Of a DNA stretch of 64,000 bases, positions 26,571-43,369 are shown piece after piece. Each line of letters begins with the position of its first letter. Position 1 is the first letter of the stretch. Source of the DNA: Oscillospiraceae bacterium (GTDB lineage: Bacteria > Bacillota > Clostridia > Oscillospirales > Acutalibacteraceae); NCBI GenBank assembly GCA_902790325.1, contig CADARP010000010.1, positions 16,535 through 80,534 of the forward strand, read 5' to 3'. A model generated the notes under the pieces. The model had not been told where the DNA came from. It saw nothing but the letters and a program-made list of their open reading frames with translations, and did not search any database. The position numbers were made by a program, and so were the translations under genes.

Positions 26571-28646
26571 TTAAGAACGTGCTCTTTCACTGACAATTGT
26601 GTCAGAAACGGATCTCGGAACCTCTGCATAATGGCTCGGCTCCATGGAATACTGGCCTCTGCCCTGTGTTTTGGAGCGCAGAGCCGTTGCATAACCGAAC
26701 ATGTTCGCAAGCGGAACATTTGCGTTGATCTGCGTAGCGCCCGGGCGCACCTCGGTACCGGTGATCGAACCGCGGCGTGCATTGAGGTCGCCGATCACGT
26801 CGCCCATGTAATCATCGGGAACAATGACGGAAACCTTCATGATCGGCTCCATCAGAACGGGAGCCGCCTTGCGCATAGCGTCCTTGAACGCCATCGATCC
26901 GGCCATCTTGAATGCCAGCTCGGAAGAGTCGACTTCATGGTACGAACCGTCGTACAACGTGACCTTGACGTCGACCACATTGAATCCCGCGAGCACGCCG
27001 GACTGCATTGCACCCTTGATGCCTGCCTCGGTAGGACCGATGAATTCCTTCGGGATCACGCCGCCAACGATAGAGTTGACGAACTCGTAGCCCTTTTCGG
27101 GATTCGGCTCAATGCGGATCTTGACGTGACCGTACTGACCGTGACCGCCGGTCTGGCGCGCATACTTGGTGTCGCTTTCGGCAGCTTTCGTGATCGTTTC
27201 ACGGAAGGCAACCTGCGGCTTGCCGACGTTGGCTTCCACCTTGAATTCGCGGAGCATTCTGTCCACGATGATCTCCAGGTGCAGCTCGCCCATACCGGCA
27301 ATAATCGTCTGTCCGGTCTCCTCGTCCGTATAGCACTTGAAAGTGGGATCTTCTTCCGCAAGCTTCTGCAGCGCGATGCCCATCTTTTCCTGACCGGCCT
27401 TGGTCTTCGGCTCGATCGCAACACGGATAACGGGTTCCGGGAACTCCATGGATTCGAGGATGATAGGCGCCTTGGCTGTGCACAGCGTGTCGCCTGTCGT
27501 CGTATTTTTCAGACCGACCGTCGCAGCGATATCGCCCGCATAGCAGCAGTCGATGTCCTGACGATGGTTGGAGTGCATTTGCAGAATGCGCCCTAAACGC
27601 TCGTTTGTTCCCTTGACGGAGTTGTAAACAGTGCTGCCCGTTTCAACCTTGCCGGAATAGACACGGAAGAATGCGAGCTTGCCGACAAACGGATCGGTTG
27701 CGATCTTGAACGCCAGCGCCGCAAAAGGCGCGTCGTCAGAAGATTCACGAACCTCTTCCTTGTCCGTCTTGGGATTGATCCCACGGATAGCGGGAACATC
27801 CGTCGGCGCGGGCATGTAATCGATCACAGCATCCAGCAGAAGCTGCACGCCCTTGTTGCGGTAAGATGTTCCGCACGTCACGGGAACCATCTCGTTGGCA
27901 ATCGTCGCCTTGCGGATGCAGGTTTTGATTTCCTCAATGGTCAGCTCCTCGCCCTCAAGATACTTCTCAAGCAGCGTCTCGTCCTGCTCGGCCACCTTTT
28001 CCAGCAGCTCCGCACGGTACGTTTCCGCCATTTCAAGCATATCGGCGGGGATATCTTCGTCGCGAACATCCAGACCAAGATCATCATAATAGACCTCGGC
28101 ACGCATCCTGACCAGATCGATAATGCCCCGGAAATCGGCTTCGGCGCCGATCGGAAGCTGGATCGGCAGCGCATTGCACTTGAGCCGATCACGCATCATG
28201 TCAATCACACGGTAAAAGTCCGCGCCCATGATGTCCATCTTGTTGATATAAACCATACGGGGAACCTGGTACTTGTCCGCCTGTCTCCAGACAGTCTCGG
28301 ACTGCGGTTCCACGCCGCCCTTGGCGCACAGAACGGTCACAGAACCATCCAGTACGCGCAGCGAACGCTCCACCTCAACGGTAAAGTCCACATGGCCGGG
28401 TGTGTCGATGATGTTGATGCGATGCTGTTTCCAGAAGCAGGTCGTAGCGGCGGAGGTGATGGTGATACCTCTCTCCTGTTCCTGCTCCATCCAGTCCATT
28501 GTCGCGGCGCCGTCATGCGTTTCGCCCAACTTATGCGTCTTTCCGGTGTAGAAGAGTATACGCTCGGTCGTGGTCGTCTTACCGGCGTCGATGTGTGCCA
28601 TGATGCCGATATTTCTTGTGAGCTCTAACGGTACCTGCCTTGGCAT
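26571..28646 (-). CDS. fusA: Elongation factor G
   Basis: 691 residues with the family start [12 protein letters not shown]. GTPase motifs are AHIDAGKT (~17-24), DTPGHVDF and NKMD; domain IV ends with [21 protein letters not shown]. It drives ribosomal translocation. The ATG at 28646 has GGAGG seven bases upstream. It lies between rpsG and tuf. Confidence 0.99.
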   Translation of the reverse strand: MPRQVPLELTRNIGIMAHIDAGKTTTTERILFYTGKTHKLGETHDGAATMDWMEQEQERGITITSAATTCFWKQHRINIIDTPGHVDFTVEVERSLRVLDGSVTVLCAKGGVEPQSETVWRQADKYQVPRMVYINKMDIMGADFYRVIDMMRDRLKCNALPIQLPIGAEADFRGIIDLVRMRAEVYYDDLGLDVRDEDIPADMLEMAETYRAELLEKVAEQDETLLEKYLEGEELTIEEIKTCIRKATIANEMVPVTCGTSYRNKGVQLLLDAVIDYMPAPTDVPAIRGINPKTDKEEVRESSDDAPFAALAFKIATDPFVGKLAFFRVYSGKVETGSTVYNSVKGTNERLGRILQMHSNHRQDIDCCYAGDIAATVGLKNTTTGDTLCTAKAPIILESMEFPEPVIRVAIEPKTKAGQEKMGIALQKLAEEDPTFKCYTDEETGQTIIAGMGELHLEIIVDRMLREFKVEANVGKPQVAFRETITKAAESDTKYARQTGGHGQYGHVKIRIEPNPEKGYEFVNSIVGGVIPKEFIGPTEAGIKGAMQSGVLAGFNVVDVKVTLYDGSYHEVDSSELAFKMAGSMAFKDAMRKAAPVLMEPIMKVSVIVPDDYMGDVIGDLNARRGSITGTEVRPGATQINANVPLANMFGYATALRSKTQGRGQYSMEPSHYAEVPRSVSDTIVSERARS

Positions 28647-28703
28647 ACTAACCTCCATACCGCAAAAATGCGGGATCGATAAATGGAATTATACGATGGA
28701 TGA

Positions 28704-29174
28704 TTACCATCTGAAATGGGCAAAAGCCTTGTTGGCTTCAGCCATCTTGTGCGTGTCTTCACGCTTCTTGAACGAGGAACCGGTGGAATTGACGGCGTCC
28801 ATGATTTCGTTCGCCAGTCTTTCCTTCATGGTTCTCTCGGAACGCTGACGACTGTACAGCGTGATCCAGCGCAGACCGAGCGTCTGACGACGAGCGGGAC
28901 GTACTTCGATCGGGACCTGGTACGTAGCACCGCCGACACGGCGCGCCTTGACTTCGAGAACAGGCATCACGTTTTCCATTGCGGCTTCAAACACCTCAAG
29001 CGGATCCTTGCCTGTTTTTTCACGGATGATGTCGAACGCATCGTAGACGATTCTCTGGGCGATGCCCTTCTTGCCGTCGTACATAACGCTGTTGATCAAG
29101 CGCGTGACGAGTTTTGAATTGTAAAGCGGATCGGGCAAAACGTCACGTTTTGCAATCTGGCCTCTTCTTGGCAC
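28704..29174 (-). CDS. rpsG: Ribosomal protein S7
   Basis: 156 residues, the standard length. Typical S7 segments are [32 protein letters not shown] and a C-terminal [21 protein letters not shown]7 nucleates the 30S head and contacts the exit site. I chose the GTG at 29174, with AAGGAGGG upstream, since all upstream residues are unlike S7. In E. coli S7 represses its own operon through the rpsL-rpsG gap; here that gap is 162 bases with strong inverted repeats. Confidence 0.97.
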   Translation of the reverse strand: MPRRGQIAKRDVLPDPLYNSKLVTRLINSVMYDGKKGIAQRIVYDAFDIIREKTGKDPLEVFEAAMENVMPVLEVKARRVGGATYQVPIEVRPARRQTLGLRWITLYSRQRSERTMKERLANEIMDAVNSTGSSFKKREDTHKMAEANKAFAHFRW

Positions 29175-29336
29175 TTCGCTTCCCTCCTTCATAGTGATGA
29201 TATCATAGGTACTCGAGTGACAAAACCTCGTGGCGCCAATGGAAGGCATATATATAGTATATATACTCTCACATCGTACTGCCCTGCGGGCAGCTGCCTG
29301 CAAGAAGATTCTGTCGGAATTGTTCCCACACGGGAA
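29175..29336 (-). other. Long rpsL-rpsG gap with hairpins
   Basis: No gene. On the minus strand the gap contains AATTCCC-GTGT-GGGAACAATT directly after rpsL, CTGCCC-TGC-GGGCAG (29279-29293), and an ATATATA tract near 29250. It lacks a terminator T-run. It may be the site of S7 autoregulation or RNA processing, which is inference. Confidence 0.5.
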
Positions 29337-29759
29337 TTATTTTTTGGCTGCCTTGGGTCTCTTGGCGCCATACTTGGAGCGCGCCTGCATTCTTCCGTTC
29401 ACGCCCTGGGTATCCAGAGTGCCGCGGATGATGTGGTAACGCACACCGGGAAGGTCCTTGACACGGCCGCCGCGGATGAGCACCACCGAGTGCTCCTGCA
29501 GATTGTGACCGACGCCGGGGATATAAGCGGAAACTTCGATCCCGTTAGTCAGACGCACTCTGGCGATCTTACGAAGCGCGGAATTGGGCTTCTTGGGAGT
29601 CGCGGTCTTGACTGCCGTGCAAACACCGCGCTTCTGGGGAGAATTCTGATCCGTCATGATGTTCTTCTTGGAATTCAGTCCCTTCAAAAGAGCGGGTGCC
29701 TTCGCCTTTTTCTCATGGGTCTCTCTGCCGTTACGGACAAGCTGATTAAAGGTAGGCAA
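29337..29759 (-). CDS. rpsL: Ribosomal protein S12
   Basis: 140 residues, close to other Firmicutes S12. It contains [36 protein letters not shown] in part, [19 protein letters not shown] and [12 protein letters not shown]12 sits at the decoding centre. The lysine of TPKKPNSA is the site where streptomycin resistance typically arises; it is wild type here. I chose the TTG at 29759, nine bases after AAAGGAG, giving MPTFNQLV; the ATG at 29768 touches the SD. Confidence 0.96.
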   Translation of the reverse strand: MPTFNQLVRNGRETHEKKAKAPALLKGLNSKKNIMTDQNSPQKRGVCTAVKTATPKKPNSALRKIARVRLTNGIEVSAYIPGVGHNLQEHSVVLIRGGRVKDLPGVRYHIIRGTLDTQGVNGRMQARSKYGAKRPKAAKK

Positions 29760-29797
29760 ACAGTACATCTCCTTTCTTTATAATATGTATTATCCAC

Positions 29798-29823
29798 GCC
29801 GACGGCGACGAATCGCCGTCGGC
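29798..29823. other. Strong hairpin between rpoC and rpsL
   Basis: An 11-bp perfect stem with a four-base loop. On the minus strand the loop is TTCG, an exceptionally stable tetraloop, read after rpoC. No T-run follows, so this is not a normal terminator. RNA processing or attenuation is possible. Confidence 0.7.
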
Positions 29824-29915
29824 AATAGACTCGATTGACAAACGCCGAAAGGTATTTTACCATTATTCTGACCAATTTGTCAACACTTTTAACAAATTTT
29901 CTTTTGATTTTTCGT

Positions 29916-33539
<3,624 letters not shown>

Positions 33540-33585
33540 AAGAGATTCAGCCCCTTCTTCTATCTAAATTGCACAGAAACTTCGA

Positions 33586-37347
<3,762 letters not shown>

Positions 37348-37459
37348 AGATCGATCACTCCGTTCCTTTTTTCGGCTTTGCGCGCCCGACGGTTTCTGCA
37401 CCGAAAACCGTAAAGCACACAGAAGCGATTTTATCCATTATACAAAGATACAGTTTGTT

Positions 37460-37488
37460 ATTATATACTGCAAATAAAGAGTTGTCAA
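37460..37488 (-). promoter_or_regulatory. Consensus promoter of rpoB operon
   Basis: On the minus strand TTGACA (37483-37488), 17 bases, TATAAT (37460-37465), a perfect sigma-A match. The leader to rpoB is about 105 bases. Confidence 0.9.
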
Positions 37489-37522
37489 CCCCTTTTAATT
37501 CCAATTTCGCACCAATGTGGAC

Positions 37523-37550
37523 TTTTTTTGAAAATTTTTTTGTCTTTTTT
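37523..37550 (-). promoter_or_regulatory. Phased A-tracts upstream of the rpoB promoter
   Basis: Three runs of 6-7 A on the minus strand (37523-37529, 37535-37541, 37545-37550) with centres 12 and 9.5 bases apart. They begin 35 bases upstream of the -35 box. They are likely to bend DNA or act as an extended UP element. Confidence 0.6.
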
Positions 37551-37559
37551 CAGATTTGG

Positions 37560-37875
37560 CGGTTCATGACCGGCATTTTGCCCGCGATTCGTGGTCGATC
37601 TGTACAATTTGAAACAAGATGACTGCGAGGGCAGGCGCGGAGTGTCGGCATATTCCACAAGACTGACTTTCTGCTTGACAGCAGATTTCACAAAGAATCG
37701 AATTAAACAACTGCTCCGCGTGTTTCTTTATTGGGGAGATGGTATTCCGTCTGCGGTATGAAGCGCAAACTTGTCCGCTTCTTCTCCCGCGCCTGTGCGC
37801 CGCAGGCATACCCCGTGGTGCGCGAAAATACGCGCGGAAAGAGGAAATGCTTTCCTGTGCATATAACGCGGTCAA
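37560..37875. other. Non-coding gap with several inverted repeats
   Basis: No convincing gene on either strand. Inverted repeats are CTGCT-TGAC-AGCAG (37671-37684), GAAGCG/CGCTTC (37760-37781) inside GGGAGA/TCTCCC (37734-37788), CCTG-N7-CAGG (37792-37806) and AGGAAA-TGC-TTTCCT (37842-37856). Part could encode a structured RNA. I recognise no known RNA family (tmRNA, RNase P and SRP signatures are absent). Confidence 0.4.
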
Positions 37876-37877
37876 AC

Positions 37878-37904
37878 AAAAAAGAGCTGCCGCAGCAGCC
37901 CTCT
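37878..37904 (-). terminator. Intrinsic terminator of the YdbT/lipase run
   Basis: On the minus strand AGAG-GG-CTGC / GCAG-CTCT around a TGCG loop, followed by TTTTTT. It is 17 bases after the 37921 stop. Confidence 0.85.
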
Positions 37905-37920
37905 TGTGGTTCAAACAGAT

Positions 37921-39420
37921 TCAGTTATTCTTCGGCGTTTCCCCGTATTTGCTCAACAAAACATTATCCTCGTGCGCGACCATCAGATCCGCTGCGTCGA
38001 GGAATCCCTTGATCGGAAACAGTCCGGTCTTGTGTTTACGGACAGACGTCGCACCCAGAACGGAGAAGCGCATCCTGCCGAGGCCGAGATTTCTGTACAG
38101 CACGTTCGTGCGGACCTCTATGCTCTGCACGTCGCCGTACTTGAAAATTCCCGTTTGCTTATTAAACATACCGCCCGTGTAGCGTATAATGCTGTCGTCT
38201 TTCGCAAAATCGCACGCGGCATACTCGAGGATCGCGCCAAGGAGAGACAACGCGAGAACGATCACGCTGAACACGGCGGCGTCCTTATACACCAGGCCGC
38301 CGATCCAATATGTTGCCGCACCCAGAAGGAACGCGCGCACGATCGGCCATACAATGTTCAGCGGATGGCAGCGGTGCGGCGGTTCGGAGCAGGTAAACTC
38401 CGGCACACAGGCTTGCAGGATTGCGTCGATCTGCTTTTTGTCCGCAGCAAGCGACAGATGCGTCGTCTCGTTTTTTTCGTTTCCGAATCCTACAACCGCC
38501 AGATCAATCGACGCCATACCGAACAAACGCGCCAGGAGAGGCTTGCGGATGATGACCGCATTGATCTTTTCCGTCTCAAACATATAATCCTTCTTATTGA
38601 GCACGCCGCAGCTGATATAGATCATGCTGCTGTCCCGCTCGACCTTGTAATTGCCGAGATTGAGCGTGCCGTTGACGATCGAACCGACCCAGCCGATCAC
38701 GGCGACGATCAGAAGGTACCAAAGACGGCTCATATTATAATCGCCGGAAAGCCGAAGCTGGGGCAGCACAAACAGCACCGTCAGCATAAACAGCGTCTGC
38801 ATGACCGGCACGAACAGCAGCTTGTGCCGCAGCGCTTCCCCGACAGAAAAGAACGCAATCTGCTCACGCGGTTCCTGTTCCGCTTCGGTTTGGCTGTCCG
38901 CCTCCCCTTCCGTCAGCGATTGTTTGATCCCCATCAGCTTTTCTTTCAGTTCCAGCGCATTCTGCTCGCGCAGAACGAACCGAAAATCCGTGGAGTTGGC
39001 CGTTCGGGAAGAGTTGAGATCGATCTTGACTTTTGCCGTTCCGATCAGGCGCTCGAAGATATTGCGCTCTACGTTTACAACCGCGATATTCTGGATCGGC
39101 AATCGCGAGGACGCGCGAAACATCGTTCTGCGTTCATAAACAAAGTCGACGCCGTCAATATAGAATGTTGTGCGTTTCCAATAGCGGAAGGAAATATAGA
39201 GATACCAAAGCAGTCCGACAAACACGATAAGACCGATCAGGACAGATTTCTTGCCCTCATAAATCGCCATCTGCCAAAGATTGCGGTAATAGTCAAGCGT
39301 GAATATCTCCCATCCCACATCTTTCAGATCATTGAAAACAAGGAACAGGAGAAAAGCGATCACTGCTCCGGCACGTTCAAGAATGACGGAGAAGTGATTG
39401 CGTGTCGGGGACTCAAACAT
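37921..39420 (-). CDS. YdbT-like protein with three bacterial PH domains
   Basis: 499 residues with three pairs of hydrophobic segments (around 20-70, 215-260 and 360-400), each followed by a beta-rich bPH_2 domain, e.g. FYIDGVDFVYERRTMFRASSRLPIQ in parts and YKVERDSSMIYISCGVLNKKDYMFETEKI in parts. This is the B. subtilis YdbT layout. YdbS and YdbT in B. subtilis are involved in resistance to certain exported antimicrobials. Its ATG overlaps the YdbS-like stop by eight bases, so the two are translationally coupled. Confidence 0.86.
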   Translation of the reverse strand: MFESPTRNHFSVILERAGAVIAFLLFLVFNDLKDVGWEIFTLDYYRNLWQMAIYEGKKSVLIGLIVFVGLLWYLYISFRYWKRTTFYIDGVDFVYERRTMFRASSRLPIQNIAVVNVERNIFERLIGTAKVKIDLNSSRTANSTDFRFVLREQNALELKEKLMGIKQSLTEGEADSQTEAEQEPREQIAFFSVGEALRHKLLFVPVMQTLFMLTVLFVLPQLRLSGDYNMSRLWYLLIVAVIGWVGSIVNGTLNLGNYKVERDSSMIYISCGVLNKKDYMFETEKINAVIIRKPLLARLFGMASIDLAVVGFGNEKNETTHLSLAADKKQIDAILQACVPEFTCSEPPHRCHPLNIVWPIVRAFLLGAATYWIGGLVYKDAAVFSVIVLALSLLGAILEYAACDFAKDDSIIRYTGGMFNKQTGIFKYGDVQSIEVRTNVLYRNLGLGRMRFSVLGATSVRKHKTGLFPIKGFLDAADLMVAHEDNVLLSKYGETPKNN

Positions 39421-39916
39421 CCTGTGCGTCCCCTTTCATCTTGCTTTGGATCTTGCCCAGCACCGTTCCGTTGATATACATCGCGATCTCGTCAGCAACC
39501 TCCGGCTCCAAGAAGCGAAACGCCGCAGACGAGCCCGCCGTTGTGACGATGACCTTTTCCACGCCGACCGCATTGTCGAGCGGCCCCTTTCGCACGTCGA
39601 TCTGGTAGATGCGGTCGATCGGGATGATGGTGCGGCGGATAAAGAGCAGACCCTCGATGATCTCGATCCGATCCTTTGCGATCATGTAGCGGTAACGCCT
39701 GAAACGGATCGGCGGCGCAATCAGCGTGTACAGCAGAGAAATCAGAACTGCCGCGCCCACCAGAATCCAGCCGAGATTGCCGAGCACATCACCGGCGAAG
39801 ATCCATGCCGCCGCTGCCGGAACGATCAAAACAAAAAAGGTCGTCAATACGGATGTGATGCGCATGAGCGTGACTGCCTTCGGCGAAGGCGTGCGATATT
39901 CATTCAACTGCGGCAT
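39413..39916 (-). CDS. YdbS-like PH-domain membrane protein
   Basis: 167 residues: two transmembrane helices (around 22-70) followed by one bPH_2 domain (FRRYRYMIAKDRIEIIEG, IIPIDRIYQIDVRKG). It matches YdbS, the partner of YdbT. The ATG at 39916 follows AAGGAGG by seven bases. It overlaps the lipase gene end by 17 bases. Confidence 0.87.
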   Translation of the reverse strand: MPQLNEYRTPSPKAVTLMRITSVLTTFFVLIVPAAAAWIFAGDVLGNLGWILVGAAVLISLLYTLIAPPIRFRRYRYMIAKDRIEIIEGLLFIRRTIIPIDRIYQIDVRKGPLDNAVGVEKVIVTTAGSSAAFRFLEPEVADEIAMYINGTVLGKIQSKMKGDAQDV

Positions 39917-41111
39917 AGGTTTCCTCCTTGGCATTGCGGGCATTCTCCCGCGCGGTCAGCGCCTCGATGCGGCGCACATGGCTGCAAAACAGCGGCATTG
40001 TGCTTTTCTGGTCACGGAACCATCCAATCACAGATCCGTGATTGCCCTTGACGGTCGGCATGATATTCCACACACCTTTTTCGATGTTTGAAGGGTCATA
40101 GTTTACAGACGGCTCTCCCGAAGGCGCCATGGCCGAGCGTGTATTCACGACGCCGTCATTCGCCTCCCACGACCGATCCACTACATTCCCGTCGGGTGTG
40201 ATCTCCGTGTGCAGACCCATGTAATACGCCATCGGCATCAATCCCGTCATCATCACGCCGAGCTGCGGCCGCTGATCGCCGGACTGCGATTCTTTGGTTC
40301 CGCAGACGGCAAACGAAAAATAGTAAATATCGTCCAGTGTGCGCAGCGACTTGTTGATGCGGTGTGAGCCGTCCACACCGACGTCATAAAACACGTTGTC
40401 TCCGCTCTTTTTAAATTTGCTGTACTCTTTGATCCCGAAAAAAGATCCTTTTTTACCCACGCCGAAATGCTCGAGCTGCACATCGAAAAGATCGCGCAAA
40501 CCGGGCACATTGGCCGACACATGACTGATCTCGTAGTATGCCGTTTTCAGCACCTTGCGGAAAAGGCTCGGAACAGCAAACTCCATATCCGTCCCATTAT
40601 GCGGCGAGCAGATCGTCGTGATACTGAAAATCAGTCCGCCGTGACCGCCTTCAAACAGCGGCGAGAGCGATCCGTCCGTCGTGGCCTCGCGCTCCTCGGC
40701 GCAGCCATCCTCAAGCAGCACGGAAAGCATCCGCAGCGAAACGCCGCCGAAAGAGTGCGCGATGAGGTTCACTTTCCTGACGTGACCGCTTTCGTCCTTT
40801 TCGCCCCATCCTTCAAACAAGGGCTTTTTATACGTGCGGCCGTAGCGTTCGTGACCGAACTTTTCGCTGTGCGCCTTGCCGTAGTCCACGCGCGTACCGG
40901 TCAATTGCGCGTACAGCTCGCATGTCCTGTCCCATGCGCTTCCCAAAGGTGATACGGACGCGGCATATGTTTCGTAGCCGCGCGCGTTCAGGATCGCCGC
41001 AATATCAAACTTTGCAAATCCCCAATACGGCAGGAATTGATTCAGCGTACTGGTATCGCCCCAGCCGGACATACCGTGGACCAATACGAACGGGTATCCT
41101 TTGTTATTCAT
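39900..41111 (-). CDS. Lipase-like alpha/beta hydrolase (family I.5-like)
   Basis: 403 residues. It starts PFVLVHGMSGWGD (oxyanion region) and has nucleophile elbow VNLIAHSFGGVS (~121). TTICSPHNGTD (~175) matches the metal-binding segment of family I.5 lipases (Geobacillus/Staphylococcus type). Late ANDGVVNTRSAMAPSGE carries the aspartate and KGNHGSVIGW the histidine of the triad. No signal peptide, so probably intracellular or non-classically exported. The elbow has F where I.5 lipases usually have Q. Confidence 0.86.
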   Translation of the reverse strand: MNNKGYPFVLVHGMSGWGDTSTLNQFLPYWGFAKFDIAAILNARGYETYAASVSPLGSAWDRTCELYAQLTGTRVDYGKAHSEKFGHERYGRTYKKPLFEGWGEKDESGHVRKVNLIAHSFGGVSLRMLSVLLEDGCAEEREATTDGSLSPLFEGGHGGLIFSITTICSPHNGTDMEFAVPSLFRKVLKTAYYEISHVSANVPGLRDLFDVQLEHFGVGKKGSFFGIKEYSKFKKSGDNVFYDVGVDGSHRINKSLRTLDDIYYFSFAVCGTKESQSGDQRPQLGVMMTGLMPMAYYMGLHTEITPDGNVVDRSWEANDGVVNTRSAMAPSGEPSVNYDPSNIEKGVWNIMPTVKGNHGSVIGWFRDQKSTMPLFCSHVRRIEALTARENARNAKEETYAAVE

Positions 41112-41175
41112 GGATTTTCCCTCCTACACACAGACAGCGCATCACAAAGGATACGCTGCAAGTTTCTTGGAACAC

Positions 41176-42570
41176 TTATTCTTTGTCGCGTCGCTCCCTG
41201 CGCTCGCGGCGGTCTTTTTTATCCTCTGCTTCGTCGTCTTCCCGCGGAATGATTTCGACTTTCACCTTGCCGATACGGCGATCCTCGACGTTCAGAATCG
41301 TGAAGTGCAGATTCTCGTAGTCCACTTCGTTCATTTCGCCGTCCTTGGGCAGATAGCCCAGGCGGCTGATGAGAAAGCCGGCCAGCGTGTCATAATCGCC
41401 CTCGGGGATCTCGGTGCCGACCAACTCGTCCACTTCGTCGATGAACGTCGTTCCGTCGATGGTAAACGTATTCTCGTTGATCTTGGAAATCTCCTCTTCC
41501 TCGTCGTCATACTCGTCCTGGATATTGCCGACGATGGATTCGAGCAGATCCTCGATCGTCACAAGTCCCGCCGTACCGCCGTACTCATCCACAACGATGG
41601 CGATCTGCGTGCGCGTCTCCGTCATTTCGGTGAACAGATCGCCGCAGTTTTTCGTTTCGGGGATATAATACGCCTCGCGCATAATACTGCGCAGCGTTGT
41701 TTCCTTGGGAAGCTGGTGTCCGACAAAAGGAAGCAGATCCTTGATATAGACCACGCCGATGATGTTGTCGGGATCTTCCTCGTAAACGGGAATGCGCGAA
41801 CGCCCCTCCTCGACCGACAGACGCACCACGTCTTCCAGCGGATCATCCGCCTCAATCGCAACCATATCGGTGCGGTGGGTCATAATGTCGCCGGCATCGA
41901 GATCGTCGAACTCGAAGATGTTGTTGATCATTTCCTTCTGAACATCTTCGATCACGCCTTTTTCTTCGCCGACGTCCACCATCATGCGGATCTCCTCTTC
42001 GGTGACCGACTCGGGATCTGCATGCGGATCGATCCCGAACAACCGCACCACAGCATTGGTGGAGACAGACAGGATCTTGACAAACGGGATGGTCACTTTC
42101 TGCACAAGCAGCAGCGCGCCCACCACGCGAAAAGATATCTTTTCGGGATTCGCCATCGCGATCTTCTTCGGCGCCAGTTCACCGAGCACCAAAGAAAAGT
42201 AGGACGTCACGATCGTAATGATGACAACGGACAGTCCCTTGACAAATCCGAAGTTATCTGCAAACAGCGGTATCTTGCGGATGGATTCCGACATCATATC
42301 CACAAAGGACTGCGACGCGGATGCAGACGTCAGGAAACCGGCCAGCGTGACGCCGATCTGGATGGTCGACAGGAAGTTGCTGGAGTTTTTCGTCAGCTTC
42401 AGAACCTGACGCGCCTTTTTGTGGCCTTCCTCGGCAAGATGTTCGATTTTATTATCGTTGAGAGAAATGATCGCGATCTCGCTCATTGCGAAAAACGCAT
42501 TGACAAGAATCAGGACAAACAGCAACACGAGCTGCCAGATGATTCCCGTCGCAGGATCAGGGTCGTCCAT
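41176..42570 (-). CDS. CNNM/CorC-type transporter with CBS domains
   Basis: 464 residues with three N-terminal membrane segments (DUF21/CNNM domain, ~1-190). Two CBS domains follow (~205-330), with DIMTHRTDMVAIEAD, and a C-terminal CorC_HlyC domain (AGFLISRLGYLPKDGE). Members are annotated as hemolysins but most evidence supports divalent-cation (Mg or Co) export. The ATG at 42570 is ten bases after AAGGAG; the ATG at 42579 is too close. It has its own promoter at 42636-42664. Confidence 0.93.
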   Translation of the reverse strand: MDDPDPATGIIWQLVLLFVLILVNAFFAMSEIAIISLNDNKIEHLAEEGHKKARQVLKLTKNSSNFLSTIQIGVTLAGFLTSASASQSFVDMMSESIRKIPLFADNFGFVKGLSVVIITIVTSYFSLVLGELAPKKIAMANPEKISFRVVGALLLVQKVTIPFVKILSVSTNAVVRLFGIDPHADPESVTEEEIRMMVDVGEEKGVIEDVQKEMINNIFEFDDLDAGDIMTHRTDMVAIEADDPLEDVVRLSVEEGRSRIPVYEEDPDNIIGVVYIKDLLPFVGHQLPKETTLRSIMREAYYIPETKNCGDLFTEMTETRTQIAIVVDEYGGTAGLVTIEDLLESIVGNIQDEYDDEEEEISKINENTFTIDGTTFIDEVDELVGTEIPEGDYDTLAGFLISRLGYLPKDGEMNEVDYENLHFTILNVEDRRIGKVKVEIIPREDDEAEDKKDRRERRERRDKE

Positions 42571-42635
42571 GCGGTGCATGCTCCTTTCAAATGATCAGAA
42601 TCAGCAATACTTTTCATAATAATTACTTAAATTGG

Positions 42636-42664
42636 ATTATACCATATTATATTATAGATTGCAA
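42636..42664 (-). promoter_or_regulatory. Promoter of the CNNM transporter
   Basis: On the minus strand TTGCAA (42659-42664), 17 bases, TATAAT (42636-42641). Confidence 0.75.
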
Positions 42665-42703
42665 TGCTTTTTTCCGCGGAACAAACCGACAATTTTTCCG
42701 GAA

Positions 42704-42750
42704 CAAAAAGAACAACAGACGCTTTGACGAGAACCGCCTCGGCGTCTGTT
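42704..42750 (-). terminator. Intrinsic terminator of the pilus operon
   Basis: On the minus strand AACAGACGC and GCGTCTGTT around a 19-base loop, followed by TTCTTTTTG. It is just beyond the sortase stop at 42761. Confidence 0.8.
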
Positions 42751-42760
42751 ATGATTCTAT

Positions 42761-43369
42761 TCATCCCTTGCGCATACAGCGCACGGTATAGCGGGCATTG
42801 CCGGAAAGGTTGCAGGTGAACAGCGACAGATCGTAGCTGTCATTTTTCATCGAACTGACCGCCGTCGGACGAAGCGACTGCAATTCCACCACGGAGTATT
42901 CCGTCACAGCGCCGAACGCATTGGTAAAACGGATCGTGTCGCCGATATGCAGATTGGTCAATCTTCCGAAGTGGCTGCGGTAATTATGTCCCGCCAAAAC
43001 GAACCCGCTTTCGTAAACGCTGCCGTTGTAGCAGCACGGCGCAATCTTGAGATTTGCCTCACTGCATTCCGCAAGGATCGGCAGCTCAAGCGACTGCGAA
43101 GCAACGGTCAGATATCCGATATAGGCACGTCCGTCGATCATGATAACGTCCTTGCCCTCTTCACGCATAGCGATCGCCTCGTCTTCGCTTTTGGGCAGCG
43201 CATCGCCTTTTGACGCAATTTCGTCGGACAACGTCGCAACGATCTCGCCCGTCGCCTTGCCGACGTCGCCGTCCTTGTCGATGTTGTGCATCACAAGGAT
43301 CAGCGCGCTGACCAACAGGAAAACACCGACCACGATCAATGCATTTGCGACTCTTCGCAGATCATTCAT
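42761..43369 (-). CDS. Sortase (second of the pilus locus)
   Basis: 202 residues with one N-terminal membrane segment and a sortase domain. Catalytic His is in LAGHNYRSHFG (~115), Cys in LFTCNLSG (~183) and Arg in ARYTVRC (~192). It cuts a sorting motif and joins the protein to a wall or pilus amine. With no long C-terminal anchor it may act as the anchoring enzyme beside the class C polymerase. The ATG at 43369 overlaps the end of the LPQTG gene by four bases and has GGAGG upstream. Confidence 0.88.
   Translation of the reverse strand: MNDLRRVANALIVVGVFLLVSALILVMHNIDKDGDVGKATGEIVATLSDEIASKGDALPKSEDEAIAMREEGKDVIMIDGRAYIGYLTVASQSLELPILAECSEANLKIAPCCYNGSVYESGFVLAGHNYRSHFGRLTNLHIGDTIRFTNAFGAVTEYSVVELQSLRPTAVSSMKNDSYDLSLFTCNLSGNARYTVRCMRKG

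Noticed and set aside
37560..37875. 6S RNA, tmRNA, RNase P or SRP RNA in the rpoB upstream gap
   Set aside because: None of the conserved sequences of these RNAs was recognised, so only a generic structured region is reported.
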